Assembly: GCA_964526835.1 (NCBI GenBank)
Contig: CAZGMK010000001.1
Location: 124,001-188,000, forward strand
Source: DAOSXA01 sp964526835
GTDB lineage: Bacteria > Zixibacteria > MSB-5A5 > GN15 > FEB-12
Reading direction: 5' to 3'
Length of the DNA stretch: 64,000 nucleotides
This document shows positions 1 through 7,606 of the stretch, in pieces. The first letter of the stretch is position 1. Every line of letters starts with the position of its first letter. Both the position numbers and the translations under genes were made by a program. The notes beneath the pieces were generated by a model, which searched no databases, was not told the origin of the DNA, and was given only the letters and a program-made list of their open reading frames with translations.

Positions 1-1770
1 GCCGGGGCCTCGACGATCACCCAGCAGCTTTCTCGAATGCTCTTCCTGACGCGCAAGAAGACCTTCACCCGCAAAATCAAAGAGGCACTGACTGCGATCA
101 AGCTGGAGCGGACTTATTCCAAGGAAGAGATACTCCAGATGTATCTCAACCAGTACTACTTCTCGCGCGGCGCCTACGGACCGGCAGCGGCGGCGCACAT
201 GCTCTATTCGAAGGAGGTCTCGGAGCTCGACCTTAATGACTGCGCCATCCTCATTGGAATGCTGAAGGGGCCGAATGTCAATTCGCCCCTCAATAACCCC
301 GACAAGGCGGTTCAGGCCCGAAACCGCGTGCTGCACTCGTACTATTCGTGGGGCAAGATCGACCGAGACACCTACGACAGTCTGCGAAACGAACCGCTGG
401 CGCTAAATCCGCCCGAGGAAGAGATCGGGACCGCGCCCTACTTCACCGAGGCAGTTCGACGGCACATCCTGGACACCTATGGTGAACAGGCCCTCTATTC
501 AGGGGGACTTAAGGTCTTTACGACCCTGGACAGCAGCCTTCAGGCCGCGGCCGAGGCCGCTCTTCACAAGAAGATTGACGAACTCAGGGAACGCGTAGAG
601 AGCAGGTACGATTTGAGCAATCAGGCCTATACCAGGTTCCTTCCGGACACCGTCAACGAATATGGCGACTCGATTCGGGTTTATAAGAAGGTACAGGGGG
701 CCTTCGCCGCGATCGATAATGCGACCGGCGGCGTGGTGGCCTTGATTGGCGGTCGCGACTGGGAGGAGTCGGAGTTCAATCGGGCCATACAGTCCACACT
801 CCAGCCCGGTTCGGCATTCAAGCCATTTGTCTACACGGCCGCTATCGACAACGGCTACCGTACCACCCACATTATCGACGATAACCCGATTGTGCTTGAG
901 ATTCCCGGCGCCAAGGAGTGGCGGCCGCATAATTTCGACAATACGTTCCGAGGCCCGATTACTTTGCGTGAGGGATTACAGCATTCGAGGAACCTAGTGG
1001 CCATCAAGCTCCTGCTGCAGATTCACCCGGAACAGGCCATTTTCTACGCCCGCCGCATGGGCATCAGCACTGACCTCCGGCCGGTGGCCTCGCTGGCTAT
1101 CGGCGTCGGTGAGGTGCGCCTGATCGACCTGGTCAGCGCCTACTCGGTCTTTCCCAATCAGGGCATCCTTATCCCCTATCGTCTGGTGGACAGAATTGTC
1201 GATCGCTATGGCCGCGAATTGGAAAACAACACGGCCTACCGCAAGAAAGAAGTGCTGTCCCCTCAGACGGCCTATATCATGGTGGATTTGATGCGCTCGG
1301 TCGTCGATGCCGGCACGGGTCGTCGCTCACGCTGGATGGGCTTCACCCGTCCCGCCGGTGGCAAGACCGGCACTACCGACAACTTCTGCGACAACTGGTT
1401 TGTCGGCTACACTCCGCAGATCACCGCCGGTTGCTGGGTCGGATTCGATGAGAAGACCTCGCTGGGGCGCAATCAGGACGGGGCCAAGAATGGTGTTCCG
1501 GTCTGGACCGAATTCATGATCGCCGCTCATGATTCGCTGCCTGTTCTGGATTTCGTCGAGCCGGAAGGCTTGGTGCACCTGGATGTTTGCCTTGAGTCAG
1601 GTGAGCTGGCCACTCAGCGCTGCCTTGAAGTTCGCAACGAGATATTCACCGCCGACAATGCCCCGTCAACCGAGTGCCACCTCCATCCGGCCACCGGTTT
1701 GCATATTGGCCGCGACTCCAATATCGACCGACCGCCTCCGGATACCGCGGATGACCGAACGCACTTCTGA
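1..1770 (+). CDS. Class A penicillin-binding protein (glycosyltransferase/transpeptidase), 5' truncated
   Basis: Bifunctional peptidoglycan synthase of the PBP1A family: the GT51 domain polymerises lipid II and the transpeptidase domain cross-links stem peptides, with the enzyme anchored on the outside of the inner membrane. The reading frame is open from base 1, so the N-terminal membrane anchor and first GT51 motifs lie outside the window. Counting visible residues from base 1, the GT51 motif GASTITQQL is at 2-10. The transpeptidase shows SAFK (nucleophile Ser271), SRN (329-331) and KTGT (455-458), all intact and in order. 589 residues are visible and the stop is TGA. The tRNA-Leu transcription unit follows 60 bp downstream. 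The family assignment is secure; the exact PBP1A/1C subtype is not. Confidence 0.95.
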   Translation, partial: AGASTITQQLSRMLFLTRKKTFTRKIKEALTAIKLERTYSKEEILQMYLNQYYFSRGAYGPAAAAHMLYSKEVSELDLNDCAILIGMLKGPNVNSPLNNPDKAVQARNRVLHSYYSWGKIDRDTYDSLRNEPLALNPPEEEIGTAPYFTEAVRRHILDTYGEQALYSGGLKVFTTLDSSLQAAAEAALHKKIDELRERVESRYDLSNQAYTRFLPDTVNEYGDSIRVYKKVQGAFAAIDNATGGVVALIGGRDWEESEFNRAIQSTLQPGSAFKPFVYTAAIDNGYRTTHIIDDNPIVLEIPGAKEWRPHNFDNTFRGPITLREGLQHSRNLVAIKLLLQIHPEQAIFYARRMGISTDLRPVASLAIGVGEVRLIDLVSAYSVFPNQGILIPYRLVDRIVDRYGRELENNTAYRKKEVLSPQTAYIMVDLMRSVVDAGTGRRSRWMGFTRPAGGKTGTTDNFCDNWFVGYTPQITAGCWVGFDEKTSLGRNQDGAKNGVPVWTEFMIAAHDSLPVLDFVEPEGLVHLDVCLESGELATQRCLEVRNEIFTADNAPSTECHLHPATGLHIGRDSNIDRPPPDTADDRTHF

Positions 1771-1793
1771 GAACCCGGGAGGGGCTTTAGCTC

Positions 1794-1822
1794 TTGACAA
1801 TTACCTCGGAACCGGCTAATTA
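1794..1822 (+). promoter_or_regulatory. Promoter of tRNA-Leu
   Basis: TTGACA (1794-1799), a 17-bp spacer and TAATTA (1817-1822). The predicted transcription start falls a few bases before the 5' end of the tRNA at 1832, which supports both calls. Confidence 0.7.
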
Positions 1823-1831
1823 GGCCATAGT

Positions 1832-1918
1832 GCCGGAGTGGTGAAATTGGTAGACGCAGGGGACTCAAAATCCCCCGATGGCAACATCGTGCCGGTTCGA
1901 TTCCGGCCTCCGGCACCA
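1832..1918 (+). tRNA. tRNA-Leu (anticodon CAA)
   Basis: Class II tRNA of 87 nt with CCA encoded. The acceptor stem GCCGGAG pairs with CTCCGGC. The D arm contains AATTGGTAGA. The anticodon stem GGGGA/TCCCC closes the loop CTCAAAA, with anticodon CAA at 1866-1868 reading UUG. The long variable arm is CGATG-GCAA-CATCG and the T arm is GCCGG-TTCGATT-CCGGC. It resembles bacterial tRNA-Leu(CAA). Confidence 0.97.
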
Positions 1919-2041
1919 TTCATCATGAACAAGCTGCAAGAACCGATTCCCGGCCGACCGTTACGATCGTAATGGACACCGGCCTGCCGTATCCTGATCC
2001 CCTGCATTGGGCCCTACCCTCCACTATCGCTGTACACCGCA

Positions 2042-2509
2042 TCATTCTGACCGGGCGTGACTACCGACAATAGGTGGCAGCTTCTCCGTCAGAGCCCAGA
2101 ATAGTTCGAATTGTGATAGCCGTTCCCTGATGTCCTCGGATCCAATCGGCTTGACCATGAAGCTGTTAGCGCCTGAGGCGTAGGCCGCAGCAATGCTCGC
2201 GTCGTACGGACCACCTGCCAGCACAATTACCGGGATTCGTCTGGTCGCCGGGTTCCTCTTTATGTCCCGCAGGAAGTCAAGCGCTCCACCATCGGCCAGG
2301 TCAAAACTAAGAAGGATCAATTGGGGATATACACCCGGCTCCGCCAGTCGATTCCTACTCCACTTGGACAGCCAGGTATCGGCTGAGGCAACATTCTTGA
2401 GCCACAGTATCTCCCTTACCCCGGACAACCGGCGCAGAGATGTCATGGTCGTTTCGGCCTGGTCGGGCTTGTCCTCGATCAGCATGATTACTGCGGGAGC
2501 AGTGGCCAT
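2042..2509 (-). CDS. Degenerate response-regulator receiver-domain protein
   Basis: Stand-alone CheY-like receiver of 155 residues with no output domain, probably a signalling adaptor. The acidic pair Glu12-Asp13 (IEDKP) and the conserved Lys120 (FMVKP) are present. The position that normally carries the phospho-accepting Asp at the end of strand beta3 (LILLD) reads LILLS, so it is Ser68. The switch Thr/Ser at the end of beta4 is Ala98 (VIVLAGG). An Asp lies two residues later (Asp70), but by alignment it does not occupy the acceptor position. The protein may therefore be a phosphorylation-independent pseudo-receiver. No kinase gene is nearby and the flanking genes are unrelated. Fold assignment is firm; function is unknown. 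Confidence 0.8.
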   Translation of the reverse strand: MATAPAVIMLIEDKPDQAETTMTSLRRLSGVREILWLKNVASADTWLSKWSRNRLAEPGVYPQLILLSFDLADGGALDFLRDIKRNPATRRIPVIVLAGGPYDASIAAAYASGANSFMVKPIGSEDIRERLSQFELFWALTEKLPPIVGSHARSE

Positions 2510-2795
2510 TGACGTCCTCAGTTAGGCATCACCTCAATCCGCCGCTCGTCTAACGCCGACTTGACCCTGTAAGCGAGCCGCGGATTTAGCCGCCTGTTCA
2601 ACAATGCTGGTAGTCACCGGTCTAGCAGGTCTTATCGTAATTTCCCGCCAATCCTTGATAGCGGCATTCCCCCTTTCCTGATGATCAGGCTTTTTGTTGC
2701 CTTTTGGCCAAAGGACTCACTTAACTTGCTGGTAGGACGCCGGCCGGACGAGTGTCGCGGTCCCCGGTTGAATACTCGATGCTGGAAAGCCGATT

Positions 2796-3575
2796 ATGAG
2801 CAAGTCGAACTACCGAATACTGACCGGCCGTGACCTGCCGGATCTTATGGAGCTGGAATCCGGAGTTACTCTTCCCTCCTGGCCGGAATTCATGCTGCAC
2901 GACGCTGTAGCGGAAAAACATTGGCCGGACTTGCACCGGCTGTTCCCGGCCTACCAGTACGCCCTGGTGGACACTTCATCGGATAACCTGCTGGCCATCG
3001 GCAACTCGGTCCCGCTGCAGTGGCCTGAGCCGCCCGAGCAGCTTCCCGATGGTGGCTGGGACTGGCTCTTCTCCAGGGCGATCGAGGACAACAACGCCGG
3101 ACGGTCACCTGACGCCCAGGGCGCGATCCAGATAGTCGTAGCCCCGCAGCACCGGGGACGCGGCCTGGCGGAGCTGATGATCAGGGCGATGATGTCAATC
3201 GGGCGGACTCACGGTCTGACTCAGCTGATTGCTCCGGTCCGACCGACTCTGAAGGCCCGATACCCGTTGATCCCCATGGAGAGGTACGTGCAATGGCGCG
3301 CCGCCGACAACCAGCCCTTCGATCCCTGGATACGCCTGCACGCGCGGATGGGAGCTGGAATTGTCGGCGTCTGTTCACGTTCGATGCGGATATCGGCGAC
3401 CATCAGGGAATGGGAGAACTGGACCGACATGAGCTTTCCGGAAAGTGGCGAGTATGTTATCCCCGGAGCATTGCGACCGGTCACAGTCGACGTGGAAGCC
3501 GACCAGGTTGTCTATATCGAGCCGAATGTCTGGATGCAACACCGCCTCGATGGCCCGGATCGGAACGTCAGCTAA
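2796..3575 (+). CDS. GNAT-family N-acetyltransferase
   Basis: 259-residue protein with one Gcn5-related acetyltransferase domain. The acetyl-CoA pyrophosphate-binding motif A, Q/R-x-x-G-x-G/A, appears as QHRGRGLAE around residues 118-126, preceded by the usual beta4 strand IQIVVAP. The C-terminal third (about 180-259) does not match the core fold that I know and may define the substrate pocket. Substrate unknown. The SH3-domain gene starts one base after its stop (TAA-T-ATG), so the two are probably co-transcribed and translationally coupled. Start chosen at the first ATG. Confidence 0.8.
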   Translation: MSKSNYRILTGRDLPDLMELESGVTLPSWPEFMLHDAVAEKHWPDLHRLFPAYQYALVDTSSDNLLAIGNSVPLQWPEPPEQLPDGGWDWLFSRAIEDNNAGRSPDAQGAIQIVVAPQHRGRGLAELMIRAMMSIGRTHGLTQLIAPVRPTLKARYPLIPMERYVQWRAADNQPFDPWIRLHARMGAGIVGVCSRSMRISATIREWENWTDMSFPESGEYVIPGALRPVTVDVEADQVVYIEPNVWMQHRLDGPDRNVS

Positions 3576-3576
3576 T

Positions 3577-3960
3577 ATGCTTGGCTATCCTGCGAAAATG
3601 ACAGTAACCGTCGACTATCGGGCAACCGGTCCTGAGAGCGCAGTATTTGCGGAGGGGGCTCTGCTGGTCTTGCACGGTGAATCCGACGATTATCCGGGCT
3701 GGATATGGTGCGATGTCGGATCGGGTCTCTCGGCATGGGTCCCCAAGCGCCTCATAGAGAAATCCGAGCTTGCCGGACACGGTCGCCTGACCGAAGACTA
3801 CAAGGCGACAGAACTCAGCGTCCGTACCGGACAATCCGTGACCGCCCTACATGGGGAGGCCGGATGGCTGTGGTGCCGGGCCGAGGATGGTTCGGAGGGG
3901 TGGTTGCCGGCGGACCATTGCGAACCCGCGAGAAACATGTCAAAACCACAGGGGTTTTGA
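3577..3960 (+). CDS. Variant SH3-domain protein, 3' end inside a repeat
   Basis: 127 residues if started at the ATG one base after the upstream GNAT stop; a second ATG at 3598 gives 120 residues. The sequence has two SH3-like repeats: residues about 10-55 (VLHGESDDYPGWIWC ... WVPKRLIE) and about 65-115 (ALHGEAGWLWCRAEDG ... GWLPADHCE), each with the ALxGE and W-x-W-C patterns of the variant SH3 family. It has no signal peptide or membrane segment and is likely a cytoplasmic protein- or ligand-binding module working with the GNAT enzyme. The last residues (NMSKPQGF) and the stop codon are encoded by an interspersed repeat copy starting at 3935, so the original C-terminus has probably been replaced. 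Confidence 0.75.
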   Translation: MLGYPAKMTVTVDYRATGPESAVFAEGALLVLHGESDDYPGWIWCDVGSGLSAWVPKRLIEKSELAGHGRLTEDYKATELSVRTGQSVTALHGEAGWLWCRAEDGSEGWLPADHCEPARNMSKPQGF

Positions 3961-4146
3961 CCATACGCGTCGTCGGAGGCCTGTCCGCATTCCGCCGAAG
4001 GCCGGATCGCGAAGCGAAGTTTCGACGCGAAGCCTGGTACGTCTGATGAGAAACCGGACTTCGAGACATGTCAAAACCACAGGGGTTTTGACCTACGCGT
4101 CGTCGGAAGCCTGTCCGCATTCCGCCGAAGGCCGGATCGCGAAGCC
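3935..4146. repeat. Two copies of a ~80-bp interspersed direct repeat
   Basis: The same block starts at 3935 and 4066: ACATGTCAAAACCACAGG, then GGTTTTGACC, ACGCGTCGTCGGA(G/A)GCCTG, TCCGCATTCCGCCGAAGG and CCGGATCGCGAAGC. The copies differ only by a two-base indel and one substitution over about 80 bp. Each contains a short hairpin, CAAAACC-loop-GGTTTTG. A degenerate third piece (GGTCGCGAGGCGAGGTCTCG, around 4180-4200) resembles the segment after copy 1. The block provides the stop of the SH3 gene. It looks like a genome-wide interspersed repeat of mobile origin. The rest of 4147-4372 holds no gene that I can support. Confidence 0.8.
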
Positions 4147-4372
4147 GTATGGTTGAAACCCCTGCCCCTCGGAACGCGGGGTCGCGAGGCGAGGTCTCGA
4201 CGCCTACCTTGATCAACTTGGCCCACGTTATGAAGATGCGTTTCGTAGCATATGTGGCTGGGCCAGACAGTGCGGCCCGGAGAATCCGCTTGTGTGATGG
4301 CGACACCCGTGTATCTTGTGACGACGCGTTGCCTGTGTGGGTTTGTCGTTTTCCAGAGAAGGAGCCATTTCT

Positions 4373-4774
4373 ATGATGCGTACGATCCTGGTGTTTGTGG
4401 CGCTGAGCGCTGTTCTTGCAGCCGGCCAGGCGCCGGCATCCGATCCGCCGAGCTTCGTCGATCTGGATGGGGACGGCTTCAACGATAACGACCCGGACGT
4501 CGATGGCAACGGTATCCCGGATCAGTTTGAGCGGGGTTATGTGCCGCCGGTCGACGAGAAGGAGTCTGCAGGTATTTTCGCCAATCTCCAGGCGCCGCCG
4601 CCGACGGTCGAGGGACCGATGCTCTTCGAAACCAACAAAGATGCTTTCGGGCGCCGGAGTTTCCTGACCCGCAATATGTGCGACAACCGATGCGCCTTCG
4701 ATGCCGACTTCGGCTCCGGCCTGGGTATCGCCGTAGCGGCTGGCGGCGCCTGCGCCGGTGGCGTCTGCTTCTGA
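4373..4774 (+). CDS. Small secreted protein with calcium-binding-type Asp motifs
   Basis: 133-residue exported protein. The ATG at 4373 is preceded by AGAGAAGGAG with good spacing, and a second ATG follows immediately. Residues 1-22 are a signal peptide (MMRTILVFVALSAVLAA...). Residues about 28-50 hold two DxDxDG-type loops (DLDGDGFNDN, DVDGNGIPDQFE) typical of thrombospondin-3/EF-hand-like calcium sites. The C-terminus has four Cys (MCDNRC ... GGACAGGVCF) that may form disulphides in the periplasm or outside. A 14-bp gap to the downstream outer-membrane barrel gene suggests one operon. No family recognised. Confidence 0.7.
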   Translation: MMRTILVFVALSAVLAAGQAPASDPPSFVDLDGDGFNDNDPDVDGNGIPDQFERGYVPPVDEKESAGIFANLQAPPPTVEGPMLFETNKDAFGRRSFLTRNMCDNRCAFDADFGSGLGIAVAAGGACAGGVCF

Positions 4775-4788
4775 GGGGGCTTCGAAGG

Positions 4789-5940
4789 ATGAAACTATCA
4801 CTGACCCTGATCGCAGCCATTCTGCTGGCAGCCGGCGCCAAGGCTATAGACAATGTCGATTTCGAGTTGAATCTGTCGGGCAATCGCACGTCGAATCTGG
4901 TTGACGACTCCTCCGAGACATACGACGGCTACTTCGTCAACTCCGCCAGGCTGAATCTTTACCCCCTCCCCTTCGCCGAGATCAATGTCAAGGGCGAGTA
5001 CAGCCACTACAACCGTACGGAGGCGATACGCAACTACATGCTGGGCGCTGGAGTTTCGGTAATCCCGATCGGCGACACCGCCGGGACGGCGGTCCACCTG
5101 GCTCTTGATTTCGAGACCCGTGACTACAAGAGCGATTCACTCAACTTCAATACCACCGACGACTGGACGATCACGACCGCCATCGGCCGCCAACTCAGAT
5201 CCACGACGCATCTGCGCGGCGGTGTGAAGTTCAAAAAGAAGCACTATTCGGGTTCCGATGTGGACGACAAGAATACGTTCGAGGTATTCACTGGGGCCAA
5301 CTTCACTCTCTTCGGCTCATCGAGTCTGGATATCGAGGCCGGGTTGGTGACCGGTAATATCGTGTATGTCGATGCCGTTGAGTATCCCGGAACACGCCCC
5401 TCCAAGGCTATCGCAAGCGGAGCAGAGTACGCCGATTCCGTGGTGAGCGAGGGCAACCTCAGCTCTTTCTACCTGTCTCCGCGCTACTCCTTCAGGATCG
5501 GAGCCAGAACAGGGGCCAGTGTAGCTCTGTTCCATAAGTGGTTTGCCGACGTTCCGGACAACGCCGCCATATACGGCTTCTCGGTCACTACTTCTCCCTG
5601 GGCGGGCGAATACGAGGGAAACGGGATAACCCTCATGCTGAAGTCATATCTGGTGCCGGCGCTGATCTTCAGGGGCGGCGTGGGCTACTTCGACAAGCAT
5701 TATGTCGACCACATCGAGCATCCTGTCGGAGTTCCGGTGCTGTCCATCCCAATCAGTGTCATGCCCCGCGAGGACGAGCAGTACAAAGCCTACGTTGCTG
5801 TCCAACTGCCCTTCACCGATCGGCGGGGCCTGTTTGTCGAGCCTCAAGTGCAACTGGAGTACACTGATAATAGTTCCAGTATCCCGGTCTATGACTATAC
5901 CGACTTTACGATCTCACTTGGACTGACTATCAGGCTATAG
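4789..5940 (+). CDS. Outer-membrane beta-barrel protein (DUF3570-like)
   Basis: 383 residues starting at ATG 4789, 14 bp after the upstream stop. Residues 1-19 form a signal peptide (MKLSLTLIAAILLAAGAKA). The rest is alternating amphipathic strands with many aromatic girdle residues, ending in ISLGLTIRL with a C-terminal hydrophobic-alternate strand typical of outer-membrane barrels. The overall pattern resembles the DUF3570 family that occurs with small Ca-motif or Cys-rich partner proteins in FCB and proteobacterial genomes; that family assignment is tentative. It probably acts with the 133-residue secreted protein encoded just upstream. Confidence 0.65.
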   Translation: MKLSLTLIAAILLAAGAKAIDNVDFELNLSGNRTSNLVDDSSETYDGYFVNSARLNLYPLPFAEINVKGEYSHYNRTEAIRNYMLGAGVSVIPIGDTAGTAVHLALDFETRDYKSDSLNFNTTDDWTITTAIGRQLRSTTHLRGGVKFKKKHYSGSDVDDKNTFEVFTGANFTLFGSSSLDIEAGLVTGNIVYVDAVEYPGTRPSKAIASGAEYADSVVSEGNLSSFYLSPRYSFRIGARTGASVALFHKWFADVPDNAAIYGFSVTTSPWAGEYEGNGITLMLKSYLVPALIFRGGVGYFDKHYVDHIEHPVGVPVLSIPISVMPREDEQYKAYVAVQLPFTDRRGLFVEPQVQLEYTDNSSSIPVYDYTDFTISLGLTIRL

Positions 5941-5996
5941 CAGCGCGCCGCGTATCATGCTGGCTGATAAGGCATTAAATGCGCCGGTCTTTGTTC

Positions 5997-6024
5997 TTGA
6001 CTAATATGAGAACAAGGATATATT
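5997..6024 (+). promoter_or_regulatory. Promoter of first UGA-containing thioredoxin-like gene
   Basis: TTGACT (5997-6002), 16-bp spacer, TATATT (6019-6024). The downstream extension TAGTATAT is almost the same as in the promoter at 8940-8967 of the third paralogue. The predicted 5' untranslated region is about 110 nt. Confidence 0.65.
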
Positions 6025-6143
6025 TAGTATATCTTACCCCGAAGTCGAGGTCCACGCCGGTTGTGAAAGTGTATTACGCCAGGAATCAAAGCCCGGATAA
6101 TCTAGAGTTACCTTGAATGAGGAACCCGACGATGGAGAGTGCC

Positions 6144-7511
6144 ATGAGAAGAGGACTACCGATTGCGCTGCTGGCGGTACTTCTGCTGTCAGCCTCGGCT
6201 TTTTCGGCCGAGAATTTCTGTCCCCGTGACGGGGCGGAGATGAACATTAAGCCGGCGATCCCGCCGCAACTTGCTTCGGGTGACAAAGCCCAGTATGACG
6301 GGACACTGCGGCTCTACCTGGTCGAGCCAACTGCGCGCTGGGACGATGCCTCCGGCCACGATTACGAATTCGGTTTCCTGTGGTTTCCGACAGTTGCAAC
6401 CGTGAGCCTGGCCGATGGCGAGAGTTTCTACGATGAGTATGAGACTGTCTACGGTGGGATGCATGAGAATAACATCGCTGTGATCGGGGTTCTGTTTAAC
6501 GCCGAGGGCTTTCCGCAGGACGCTTATCCGCCGAACAACTACTGGTTCGTAGCCCACTACAACGATCTGGCCGCCTACGCCGAACCTGGTGCGATTGGGG
6601 TCCCACCCGAGACCGGTCCGGGTTTCACTCATGCGGTCTTCATTGAGGAAGGCACGGCCACGTGGTGAGGGTATTGCCCTAACACGCGGTCTGCGTTGAA
6701 CAGTATTTATCGTTCCGGTGATTATCCTCTCTACTACGCTGCCATGGTCGGTGACATGAGCGGTGCGGCCTATGACCGGCTCGACCGGGACTACAATTTC
6801 GCCGGCTACCCCAGTTGCTTTTTCGATGGCGGCTACCAGGTGCTGGTAGGCGGCTACGCTCAGGAATCCTACTATCGGACCCGGATAGAGGCCTGCGGGG
6901 CGCGGGCTGTTCCCGTGGGTCTGGATATGATTCTGCGGATAGACTCAACCGGCGTCTCCAGGATGACCACGAAGGTGCGAGTCTCCAACGGCATCCCGGC
7001 CAATGTCGCCCCCGCCACACCGGACGCCCCCTCGTGCCCCGCGATGGCGCTGGCGGGTGAAGAGGTCCTTATTGAAGTCATCACGACCGACGCCGATCCG
7101 GACCAGGTCTATTACGATGTCGACTTCGGCGACGGCAGCAAATCCACCGGCTGGCTCGGACCTTACGATCAGAACTCGGCAGTTCAGGTGCCCCATACCT
7201 ACCAGCAAAATGGTGACTACCAAATCACCGTGAGGGCTATGGACATCTGGGATTTCGAGACTGCCTGGTCCAGTCCGGCCGATATCACCATCGGCTGCTG
7301 CGCCCTGCGCGGCGACATAGTCGCAAGCGGCGAGGTGAATATCGAAGATCTGGTCTTCCTTGTATCCTATATGTTCTCACAGGGTCCCCAGCCCGAATGC
7401 CCCGAGGCGGCCGACATAAACGGCAATGCCGCGGGTCCGGATATCGAGGACCTGGTATACCTGGTCAGTTATATGTTCAGTCAGGGTCCCGCTCCGGTAC
7501 CCTGCCAGTAG
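6144..7511 (+). CDS. Secreted thioredoxin-like/PKD/dockerin protein with in-frame UGA, probable selenoprotein
   Basis: Read through one TGA (6666-6668), the frame gives 455 residues. Start ATG 6144 is preceded by GGAG six bases upstream; ATGs at 6117 and 6132 are alternatives. Signal peptide 1-22; N-terminal domain with LRLYLVEPTARW; thioredoxin-like motif EEGTATW-U-GYCPN with U at residue 175 and Cys178; then RLDRDYNFAGYP and DGGY shared with the paralogues; a PKD-like domain (about 300-385, DFGDG); and a C-terminal dockerin-like double repeat ending PVPCQ. The next gene has Cys-Val-Asn-Cys at the identical place, so UGA replaces the first redox Cys. The frame stays open with full homology for 281 codons beyond UGA, and a hairpin with a GGUCU loop follows. 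Likely an extracytoplasmic thiol/selenol oxidoreductase. A nonsense pseudogene is the alternative. Confidence 0.85.
6666..6697 (+). promoter_or_regulatory. Selenocysteine UGA codon with candidate bacterial SECIS hairpin
   Basis: TGA at 6666-6668, then 19 nt, then the loop GGTCT (6688-6692) closed by CGC/GCG with further A-T/T-G pairs around a two-base bulge. The E. coli fdhF SECIS has the same GGUCU apical loop at about the same distance from its UGA. Stem stability was judged by eye only. Confidence 0.7.
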
Positions 7512-7542
7512 CAGAAGTGGAGATTACATAGCGAAACGAGTT

Positions 7543-7574
7543 TGCGGCCGCTCTTCGATCGAACAGCGGCCGCA
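7543..7574 (+). repeat. Intergenic inverted repeat between paralogues 1 and 2
   Basis: A perfect 10-bp inverted repeat, TGCGGCCGCT ... AGCGGCCGCA, with a 12-base loop in the 95-bp gap between the two genes. There is no clean T-run, so it may be a weak terminator or an mRNA-stabilising or processing hairpin. Confidence 0.5.
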
Positions 7575-7606
7575 TTCGCAGAGAGCAAATGACTCGGAGA
7601 AAAGAA

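Noticed and set aside
2675..2698. CCTGA-TGA-TCAGG hairpin followed by CTTTTTG, terminator-like on the plus strand
   Set aside because: No plus-strand gene ends nearby (the tRNA is 750 bp upstream), and the 5-bp stem is weak; left uncalled.
3815..4801. Long open frame of 328 codons on the minus strand
   Set aside because: It runs antisense through the SH3 gene, both repeat copies and the secreted protein gene; its repeats in protein are only the DNA repeat, and it is very Arg-rich.
6669..7511. Separate gene starting after the TGA (for example at TTG 6696)
   Set aside because: It would lack a signal peptide and the start of the redox domain; the paralogues show that the two parts are one protein joined through the UGA.
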